From UBA1370 sp964515115 (GTDB taxonomy: Bacteria > Patescibacteriota > Microgenomatia > UBA1400 > PJMF01), in the NCBI GenBank assembly GCA_964515115.1, contig CAZESB010000029.1, positions 1-5,170 on the forward strand: DNA of 5,170 nucleotides. The letters are read 5' to 3'. The position numbers were made by a program, and so were the translations under genes. Shown here in pieces: positions 1 to 3,680 of the stretch. How positions within the stretch are numbered: position 1 is the stretch's first letter; every line of letters begins with the position of its first letter. A model generated the notes under the pieces. The model did not search any database and was not told the DNA's origin. It saw only the letters and a program-made list of their open reading frames with translations.

Positions 1-857
1 ACCGCCGCCACTCGATCATGCGACCAAATATGCTCAAGAGCATAAACATAGTAAGCAGGCAACCAACGCCTGAGAGCAGCATTCTCCTCCCAACCAGTTT
101 CGGTGATATAAACCTGCAAATCTTTCTCAGTTTTTCCTGCTAAAAATTGCAGCTCATACTCAAAACCATTCATACCGTTTTTGGCTTTTCTCTGCGGTGA
201 AGCAGCAAAACCGGGATTGGGATAAGAGTGAGAATTCCAGGCATCAGCGTAAGCAAAAATCTCAGGATCAAAATCATACATTTTTGTCAAATAATTAAAA
301 GCTTCCATAGTTTCCGAGCCATTAGGCGCAGCCAAATCCATCGCCGCCGGCATTACCACAAATGAGCTATCTACCGCATGCGCCCAACTACTGGCAAAAC
401 GAAAAACCCGGGCGTAATCAATCGGATCAATCACACCACCCCACTCCTTAGCATGATTAACTTCGTTGTAAATAATGATGTGCTTCTGCTGAGTGGGCCA
501 CTCAAATTGACTCAAAGCACTAATCTGATCAACCGTATTTTTGCGATTGGGAATAGTCCAGCCCTGGCCATCCATACTAGAGGCCAGCCTCACCAGGGGA
601 ATAATTCTGTTTTTCTTGGCTTCATTAAAAAATTTTTGCCACTGGGAAGTTTTTTCAATGTCCTCAATAGTGTAGGGCACAGTCACATAGTGCCAATTTC
701 TATCTTCCTCATGCATTCGCACCAACTGCTTGGCGTCGGTTATTTCTTCGGGATGAAGAATGTGAATACCCATTTTAGAAACATTGGCAGCCTGGGCCTT
801 AATAGGAAAAGCCATCAACCCAATTACCAGGAAAAAAAGCAGCAATTTCTTAATCAT
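1..857 (-). CDS. secreted glycoside-hydrolase-like (clan GH-A TIM-barrel) protein, 3' end beyond the window
   Basis: I translated the reverse strand from the ATG at 857-855; the frame stays open for 285 codons to base 1, so the C-terminus is missing. Residues 1-24 form a signal peptide: MIKK, a hydrophobic core (LLLFFLVIGLMAF) and an A-x-A-like end (AQAA). The mature part looks like a clan GH-A (GH5/GH39-type) glycosidase barrel. Strand-like VTVPY and IIPLVR segments come first. Then I-Y-N-E-V-N-H at 129-135 places a likely acid/base Glu at 132. A W-N-S-H-S-Y-P segment lies at 207-213, and Y-I-T-E-T-G-W at 250-256 places a likely nucleophile Glu at 253. The two glutamates about 120 residues apart, one after Asn and one at a strand end, are the family hallmark. 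The substrate cannot be read from sequence; an envelope or extracellular polysaccharide is likely. It is divergent from the lysozyme-like gene at 1009. No Shine-Dalgarno precedes the start. A catalytically inert sugar-binding barrel is the main alternative. Confidence 0.82.
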   Translation of the reverse strand, partial: MIKKLLLFFLVIGLMAFPIKAQAANVSKMGIHILHPEEITDAKQLVRMHEEDRNWHYVTVPYTIEDIEKTSQWQKFFNEAKKNRIIPLVRLASSMDGQGWTIPNRKNTVDQISALSQFEWPTQQKHIIIYNEVNHAKEWGGVIDPIDYARVFRFASSWAHAVDSSFVVMPAAMDLAAPNGSETMEAFNYLTKMYDFDPEIFAYADAWNSHSYPNPGFAASPQRKAKNGMNGFEYELQFLAGKTEKDLQVYITETGWEENAALRRWLPAYYVYALEHIWSHDRVAA

Positions 858-863
858 TCTAAT

Positions 864-869
864 ATTATA
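864..869 (-). promoter_or_regulatory. consensus -10 box placing transcription start at or next to the ATG of the glycosidase-like gene
   Basis: On the minus strand a perfect TATAAT lies at 869-864, only 6 nt before the ATG at 857. A start point about 7 nt downstream of a -10 would fall on or beside the A of the ATG, giving a leaderless mRNA. This agrees with the absence of any purine-rich ribosome site. The -35 region at 17-bp spacing (TGCGTG) does not match consensus, so the promoter is not certain; AT-rich DNA yields such hexamers by chance. Confidence 0.4.
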
Positions 870-902
870 GGATATCATATTTGGTTCACGCAGTCTATAC
901 TT

Positions 903-914
903 GCCGACTTCGGC
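903..914. repeat. short inverted repeat in the divergent intergenic region
   Basis: GCCGA at 903-907 and TCGGC at 910-914 form perfect 5-bp arms around a 2-nt centre. It is a GC-rich island in AT-rich DNA between the two divergent genes, upstream of both proposed -10 boxes. It could be an operator for a dimeric regulator acting on both genes. It is short enough to be chance. Confidence 0.3.
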
Positions 915-931
915 CCTTACTTTTCTGGCTT

Positions 932-940
932 TGTTATACT
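932..940 (+). promoter_or_regulatory. extended -10 promoter for the lysozyme-like gene
   Basis: TG-T-TATACT (TG at 932-933, hexamer at 935-940) is an extended -10 element with 5 of 6 consensus bases. No good -35 lies at the usual distance, which extended -10 promoters can tolerate. Transcription would start near 947, giving a leader of about 62 nt before the ATG at 1009. No convincing Shine-Dalgarno is seen in that leader. Confidence 0.42.
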
Positions 941-966
941 AGCATACAGACACGGTTTTTAGAGAA

Positions 967-1009
967 AATAATTGTAATAATTGTGTAAAAGTCAAAGTTA
1001 GTAAAGTTA
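967..1009. repeat. two short direct-repeat pairs in the leader of the lysozyme-like gene
   Basis: AATAATTGT occurs twice in perfect tandem (967-975 and 976-984). AAAGTTA then occurs twice with the same 9-bp period (994-1000 and 1003-1009), the last copy running into the start codon. They may be regulator sites, slippage products, or an A/U-rich unstructured leader that helps translation start without a Shine-Dalgarno. The function is unknown. Confidence 0.5.
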
Positions 1010-1559
1010 TGAAAGCTGTTTTTTTAGCCTTGGCCTGGGTGTTGCTTTCGTCTGGAGTGATCCTCACCGGTATTGCTGGTTTGCAATTTTTTAACCTGGC
1101 TGAAGCTATTAAGCAAACTGAAGAAACGCCACAAAATGTCCTGATTTCTTCTTCCCTGGATGAGTCGATGAGAATTGATGGTGCTAGTGCCGCCAATATG
1201 GCCGCAATTATGGAGGCCGGCGACGCCAGGGCGCAGATTATTGCTAATTTCCTCGAGAGGCACAATTCTCCCCTCCAGCCGTATGATTATTACGGTGAGT
1301 TTTTGGTTGAAATAGCAGACAAATATGGCCTGGATTTTCGATTTCTGCCAGCCATCATGATGGAGGAGAGCAATCTTTGCCGAGTGACCCCGAAAATTCG
1401 CGCTAATCCTGATGATGCTAATTCCGGAGTAGCGGAAACTTACAATTGTTTGGGTTTGGGCGTTCATTCCAGAGGAACTTGGGGGTTCAAATCTTATGAA
1501 GAAAACCTGGAAAAAGCCGCTGAAATCCTCAAGAAAAATTATATTGACCAGGGGAGATT
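1009..1559 (+). CDS. membrane-anchored lysozyme/glucosaminidase-like protein, truncated by the assembly gap
   Basis: 183 complete codons are visible from the ATG at 1009 before the N run. Residues 2-27 are a strongly hydrophobic segment with almost no charge, acting as an uncleaved signal anchor or signal peptide. A low-complexity linker (about 30-90) follows. The domain starts near 92 with Y-Y-G-E-F-L-V-E-I-A-D-K-Y-G-L-D. Then L-P-A-I-M-M-E-E-S-N-L-C (113-124) has Glu120 as the probable catalytic acid, and N-C-L-G-L-G-V-H-S-R-G-T (146-157) is the second conserved block. Cys124 and Cys147 could form a disulfide in an exported protein. The pattern matches the lysozyme-like/endo-beta-N-acetylglucosaminidase-like proteins common in Microgenomates, where the second block usually reads N-C-W-G-W-G-I; here both Trp are Leu. 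A role in peptidoglycan or glycan cleavage is inferred. The frame happens to stay open through the 100 N, but the sequence after the gap cannot be assumed to belong to this gene. Confidence 0.75.
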
Positions 1560-1659
1560 NNNNNNNNNNNNNNNNNNNNNNNNNNNNNNNNNNNNNNNNN
1601 NNNNNNNNNNNNNNNNNNNNNNNNNNNNNNNNNNNNNNNNNNNNNNNNNNNNNNNNNNN
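1560..1659. other. assembly gap (100 N)
   Basis: Exactly 100 consecutive N. A round 100 is a common scaffolding placeholder, so the true distance may differ. The 3' end of the lysozyme-like gene is hidden here. The DNA on the two sides is adjacent only as far as the scaffold join is correct. Confidence 0.98.
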
Positions 1660-1669
1660 GATATTGTTA

Positions 1670-1730
1670 TATATTTTGATATATTTCAATAGGTTGTTGA
1701 CACTTATAGACATTTAGTATATATTTCGAT
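1670..1730. repeat. three near-identical 11-mers TATATTTYRAT in helical phase
   Basis: TATATTTTGAT (1670-1680), TATATTTCAAT (1680-1690) and TATATTTCGAT (1720-1730) share TATATTT-Y-R-AT. Their starts are 10 and 40 bp apart, so all three lie on one face of the helix. The third copy contains the -10 hexamer of the promoter at 1697-1725; the other two lie upstream of its -35. This is compatible with regulator sites or an UP-like/curved element, or with chance in AT-rich DNA. Confidence 0.5.
1697..1725 (+). promoter_or_regulatory. strong sigma70-type promoter (TTGACA-N17-TATATT)
   Basis: A perfect -35 (TTGACA, 1697-1702), an optimal 17-bp spacer and TATATT (1720-1725, 5 of 6) make this the best promoter match I found in the window. 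The predicted start near 1732 lies two bases before a 7-bp hairpin, and the transcript would end at the terminator about 72 nt later. This supports promoter, RNA and terminator as one unit. Confidence 0.68.
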
Positions 1731-1731
1731 T

Positions 1732-1803
1732 ACCTCTGAAGGTTCGACCTCACCGGGACGTACGTTCAGAGACAAAAAATCCCGGCTTCAGGCCGGGATT
1801 TTT
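1732..1803 (+). ncRNA. candidate structured small RNA or orphan leader, family not recognised
   Basis: This is the region between a strong promoter and a strong intrinsic terminator, about 72 nt, with no plausible ORF. CUCUGAA (1734-1740) pairs perfectly with UUCAGAG (1765-1771), closing a 24-nt loop. Inside the loop GGU/ACC (1741-1743/1747-1749) can form a mini-hairpin. The loop also contains CCGGGA (1753-1758), which is complementary to UCCCGG (1780-1785), the 5' arm of the terminator. That pairing would make an H-type pseudoknot with an A-rich crossing strand (ACAAAAAA, 1772-1779), or an antiterminator. The architecture resembles small pseudoknot riboswitches such as preQ1-I, but I do not see a known consensus. 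No same-strand gene follows within 450 bp; read-through would be antisense to the 92-aa gene and the tRNA. It could be a trans-acting small RNA, an orphan riboswitch, or a decayed leader. No homology was checked. Confidence 0.5.
1774..1803. terminator. bidirectional intrinsic terminator
   Basis: A 7-bp GC-rich stem, TCCCGGC (1780-1786) with GCCGGGA (1792-1798), closes a 5-nt loop. It is flanked by A6 (1774-1779) on the left and T5 (1799-1803) on the right. Read rightwards it gives stem plus U5 and ends the small RNA. Read leftwards it gives stem plus U6 and ends the 92-aa gene, whose stop codon lies 15 bp away. Confidence 0.9.
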
Positions 1804-1817
1804 ATTTCTCACTGTGC

Positions 1818-2096
1818 TTACTGCGCACGAGCTTCAAGCTTTTCCAAAAACTTTTCAATTATTGCCAATGTCTTTTCGGCTTTTTCTGTTGCCTCAGCTA
1901 CACTGTAACTGTGACCATAACCTCCATCATTTCTTCGATATTTATTAAGAATATTAATGTAATGTTCAAGCACAAAAATATCTGCGTTTCCTGGCGGAAT
2001 ATATTGCTTAGCTGCTTCCAGCCTATCGTAAAGTTCTTGAACAACTCCATCGCTAATTGCTGAGGTTCCTACTTCTGCTACTTGTGTTTCTACCAT
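1818..2096 (-). CDS. hypothetical 92-aa helical protein downstream of tRNA-Leu
   Basis: I do not recognise this protein. The start is set at the ATG at 2096-2094 because an ideal Shine-Dalgarno sits 8 nt before it. The frame is open further upstream, but that part is the antiparallel-free translation of the tRNA gene itself and is not credible. The product starts MVETQVAEVG. It has a helix-like stretch at about 16-31, a central I-P-P-G-N (33-37), a second helix (about 39-53), a Gly/His/Tyr-rich turn (N-D-G-G-Y-G-H-S-Y, 56-64) and a charged, probably amphipathic C-terminal helix rich in Glu, Lys, Ala and Leu (about 66-91). There is no signal peptide, membrane segment or Cys. It is soluble, probably a small helical bundle or a partner-binding protein. 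It is probably co-transcribed with the tRNA and ends at the bidirectional terminator. Confidence 0.7.
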   Translation of the reverse strand: MVETQVAEVGTSAISDGVVQELYDRLEAAKQYIPPGNADIFVLEHYINILNKYRRNDGGYGHSYSVAEATEKAEKTLAIIEKFLEKLEARAQ

Positions 2097-2104
2097 TTTT
2101 ACAA

Positions 2105-2111
2105 CCTCCTT
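2105..2111 (-). promoter_or_regulatory. consensus Shine-Dalgarno abutting the tRNA 3' end
   Basis: AAGGAGG on the minus strand (2111-2105) lies 8 nt before the ATG at 2096 and begins 3 nt after the last tRNA base (2114). It decides the start of the 92-aa gene. It also means that tRNA 3'-end processing would leave an mRNA with only about 17 nt of leader, most of it the ribosome site. Confidence 0.85.
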
Positions 2112-2113
2112 CG

Positions 2114-2195
2114 TGCCACGGGTGGGATTCGAACCCACACAGCTTTCGCTACACGATTCTAAGTCGTGCTTGTCTACCAGTTTCAACACCGTGGC
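2114..2195 (-). tRNA. tRNA-Leu(UAG)
   Basis: The reverse strand folds as a complete 82-nt class II tRNA. The acceptor stem is GCCACGG (2195-2189) with CCGTGGC (2121-2115), followed by discriminator A (2114). The D-arm contains AAACTGGTAGA. The anticodon stem CACGA/TCGTG encloses loop CTTAGAA, with anticodon TAG at 2161-2159. A 13-nt variable arm has an AGC-GAAA-GCT hairpin, and the T-arm is GTGGG-TTCGAAT-CCCAC. The long variable arm, discriminator A and anticodon all fit leucine; it would read CUA and other CUN codons. CCA is not encoded, so it must be added by the CCA-adding enzyme. The D-stem is weak (two U-A pairs plus G-C). Confidence 0.96.
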
Positions 2196-2217
2196 TAGAT
2201 AAAAAAGAGCCAGTTAT

Positions 2218-2246
2218 ATTCTACAGCAGCGTGATAAAATTGGCGA
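2218..2246 (-). promoter_or_regulatory. probable promoter of the tRNA-Leu / 92-aa gene unit
   Basis: On the minus strand TCGCCA (2246-2241, 4 of 6), a 17-bp spacer and TAGAAT (2223-2218, 5 of 6) would start transcription near 2211, about 16 nt before the mature tRNA. Spacing is optimal but the -35 is weak. It overlaps the plus-strand extended -10 at 2232-2240, so the two divergent promoters could compete. Confidence 0.42.
2232..2240 (+). promoter_or_regulatory. extended -10 promoter for the YgjP-type peptidase gene
   Basis: TG-A-TAAAAT (TG 2232-2233, hexamer 2235-2240) is an extended -10 with 5 of 6 consensus bases, and no clear -35. It would start RNA near 2247, leaving a leader of about 17 nt with no Shine-Dalgarno before the ATG at 2264. 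It lies inside the spacer of the divergent tRNA promoter. Confidence 0.38.
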
Positions 2247-2263
2247 GTAACCGGTCTTAAATC

Positions 2264-2950
2264 ATGTCAACTACGTCAGCTATTACCTATCAGCACCGCA
2301 TCAACCCCAGAGCCAAAAGGCTAATCATGAGAGTGGAACCAGACGGCACTGTCTTGGTTACTACGCCTAGATTTACCCCTAAAAAGATCATTTCCCGTTT
2401 TGTTAAAGAGCACCAGGACTGGATCACGGCCGAAAAAAACCGACATCAAAGCAAACCGCAACCAATTACTCAAGATGAAGTGCTGATTTTTGGCAAAAAA
2501 TACACTAAAGTTTTGCGCTATTCCAATCAAGTGCCGGTGGGAATAAAAATTGTTGGTGACAAACTCATCCTCAACCCCACCGAAATCAGCTCAGTTTGGG
2601 GTAGAAGCGAAAATAATTTACTCAAAAATTACCTCAAACATACTGCCGAAAGATACATTCTTCCCAGAACCGCACAATTTGGGGAAAAAATGGACATTGC
2701 TTACGGCGCCATCACTTTGAGAGAACAAAAAACCAGGTGGGGCAGCTGCAGCAGCAAGGGTAATTTAAATTTCAACTGGCGCTTGGTACATTACCTTCCC
2801 GAAATTATTGATTATGTGATTATTCATGAACTGGCTCACCGACAACACATGAACCATTCCAGACAGTTTTGGCAATTGGTGGCAACACATGATCCCGCTT
2901 ACCGCGTACACAGGGGGTTCTTGAAAAGACAAGGAATGTCGTTAGGATAA
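2264..2950 (+). CDS. YgjP-type (DUF45, M48-like) zinc metallopeptidase
   Basis: The 228-aa product has the layout of the YgjP/DUF45 family. The N-terminal beta-rich half carries R-I-N-P-R-A-K-R-L (12-20) and V-T-T-P-R (32-36). The C-terminal half is the catalytic domain: T-R-W-G-S-C-S (157-163), then N-F-N-W-R-L, then I-I-H-E-L-A-H (186-192) followed by M-N-H-S-R-Q-F-W (196-203). His188 and His192 with Glu189 form the HExxH zinc site, and His198 is the likely third ligand. The protein is cytosolic by sequence: no signal peptide or membrane segment. The physiological substrate of this family is not well established. Length is near the family norm, so it looks complete. It starts the plus-strand cluster and is 5 bp from holA, so the two are probably co-transcribed. 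The ATG at 2264 is the first in frame; no Shine-Dalgarno precedes it. The symbol is left empty because family membership, not orthology, is what I can support. Confidence 0.92.
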   Translation: MSTTSAITYQHRINPRAKRLIMRVEPDGTVLVTTPRFTPKKIISRFVKEHQDWITAEKNRHQSKPQPITQDEVLIFGKKYTKVLRYSNQVPVGIKIVGDKLILNPTEISSVWGRSENNLLKNYLKHTAERYILPRTAQFGEKMDIAYGAITLREQKTRWGSCSSKGNLNFNWRLVHYLPEIIDYVIIHELAHRQHMNHSRQFWQLVATHDPAYRVHRGFLKRQGMSLG

Positions 2951-2955
2951 AGTCA

Positions 2956-3633
2956 ATGTTGATAATTCATGGAGACAACATCATCCAATCCAGGCAAAAG
3001 CTCAAAGAAGTGCTGGACCAGGCTAGGCAAACAGGGTTGGAGATTATCAGGGTGGAAGCGAAAAATCTCACTGAGGCGGCGCTGGAAGAGCTTTTGGGGG
3101 CGACTGATTTGTTTGGCACCGGCAATTTTATTATTATCGAGGGCCTTCACTCCCTGCCTCGGTCCAAAAAGAAAGATGCCCTGATTGAGCGAGTGGCTTC
3201 ACATCAAACCGACAACCTGGTGCTTTGGGAAAAAAGAAGCTTGACTAAGACCATGCTCAAAAAATTTCCCCAGGCAAAAACGGAGGAATTTAAGTCCAGT
3301 AGCGCTACTTTCAAATGGTTGGAGCTTTTGGGCACCCCCAAGCAAAAACAAAAACTCGAGTTGCTGCATCAAGGCATCGCGGCCGATAGCGATTACTTTT
3401 GTTTCATCATGCTGATTAGGCAAATTGGGCTGCTGATCCAGGTCAAAGACGGTGGCAAAATCGCCGGTCCGCCATTTGTGGTACAAAAAATCAAAAGCCA
3501 AGCGGCTAAGCTCACCCTGGCACAACTGCTTGAAGTTCACGAAAAACTGTACCGGCTCGATCTCAGGCAAAAAACTTCCAAATCGCCACTCAATCTGGCT
3601 CAGGAACTTGACCTGATCACTTTATCGTTGTAA
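2956..3633 (+). CDS. holA: DNA polymerase III delta subunit, short form
   Basis: The delta subunit opens the sliding clamp within the clamp-loader complex at the replication fork. Family-like blocks appear in order. The N-terminus is M-L-I-I-H-G-D-N (1-8). L-F-G-T-G-N-F-I-I-I-E-G-L (52-64) corresponds to the clamp-contacting L-F-x-x-x-x-hydrophobic region. N-L-V-L-W-E follows at 87-92. M-L-I-R-Q-I-G-L-L-I-Q-V-K (152-164) matches the L-x-R-Q-x-R-L-L-L-Q-x-K block. P-F-V-V-Q-K-I (173-179) and the C-terminal helices (E-K-L-Y-R-L-D to L-A-Q-E-L-D-L-I) complete it. As in other delta subunits there is no Walker A. At 225 aa it is about a third shorter than the Escherichia coli protein (343 aa), the loss being mainly between about residues 110 and 145. 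A Shine-Dalgarno AGGA (2944-2947) lies inside the end of the upstream gene, 8 nt from the ATG, indicating translational coupling. Confidence 0.85.
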   Translation: MLIIHGDNIIQSRQKLKEVLDQARQTGLEIIRVEAKNLTEAALEELLGATDLFGTGNFIIIEGLHSLPRSKKKDALIERVASHQTDNLVLWEKRSLTKTMLKKFPQAKTEEFKSSSATFKWLELLGTPKQKQKLELLHQGIAADSDYFCFIMLIRQIGLLIQVKDGGKIAGPPFVVQKIKSQAAKLTLAQLLEVHEKLYRLDLRQKTSKSPLNLAQELDLITLSL

Positions 3634-3636
3634 ATT
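3608..3636 (+). promoter_or_regulatory. possible promoter at the end of holA, for the sugar genes
   Basis: TTGACC (3608-3613, 5 of 6), a 17-bp spacer and TAAATT (3631-3636, 4 of 6) overlap the last codons and stop of holA. Start would be near 3643, giving a leader of about 38 nt before the phosphomannomutase ATG. There is no terminator between holA and that gene, so read-through from upstream is also likely. Confidence 0.35.
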
Positions 3637-3643
3637 AGAGAAG

Positions 3644-3660
3644 TTCATACTTTTTCATAC
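3644..3660 (+). repeat. short direct repeat TTCATAC x2, 10-bp period
   Basis: TTCATAC occurs at 3644-3650 and again at 3654-3660, exactly one helical turn apart, in the 47-bp intergenic region just after the proposed start point. It could be a tandem operator for the sugar genes or chance. Confidence 0.4.
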
Positions 3661-3680
3661 AAAATTGAAAGGATAGCTCC

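Noticed and set aside
378..962. Plus-strand open frame of 194 codons opposite the glycosidase-like gene
   Set aside because: It is antisense to a reading frame with a signal peptide and catalytic motifs, has no recognisable domain, and runs into the divergent intergenic region.
939..1265. Minus-strand open frame of 108 codons over the start of the lysozyme-like gene
   Set aside because: It is antisense to the better-supported gene, has no ribosome site, and its composition is that of a shadow frame.
1024..1717. Open frames on either strand that read across the N run
   Set aside because: They stay open only because N cannot encode a stop; neither side shows a gene in those frames.
1670..1730. 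CRISPR array or leader
   Set aside because: The repeats are only 11 bp, unevenly spaced (10 and 40 bp), with no spacer-like units and no cas genes in view.
1732..1803. Known riboswitch or housekeeping RNA (preQ1-I, glutamine, guanidine, small SRP RNA, tmRNA 3' end)
   Set aside because: The general shape recalls a small pseudoknot switch and GGUUCGACC recalls a T-loop, but I could not match the conserved bases of any of these families.
2097..2189. Extension of the 92-aa protein by 31 codons to an upstream ATG
   Set aside because: Those codons are the tRNA-Leu gene itself; the strong Shine-Dalgarno at 2105-2111 fixes the start at 2096.
2114..2195. tRNA-Leu as an integration site of a mobile element
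   Set aside because: There is no integrase, no direct repeat of the tRNA 3' end elsewhere in the window, and the neighbours look like ordinary genes.
2057..2260. Plus-strand open frame of 67 codons across the tRNA
   Set aside because: It is antisense to a complete tRNA and to the 92-aa gene, with no independent support.
2265..2270. TTGACA on the minus strand overlapping the peptidase start codon
   Set aside because: At 17-bp spacing the partner is CTCGCC, which is no -10; the hexamer is part of the coding start.
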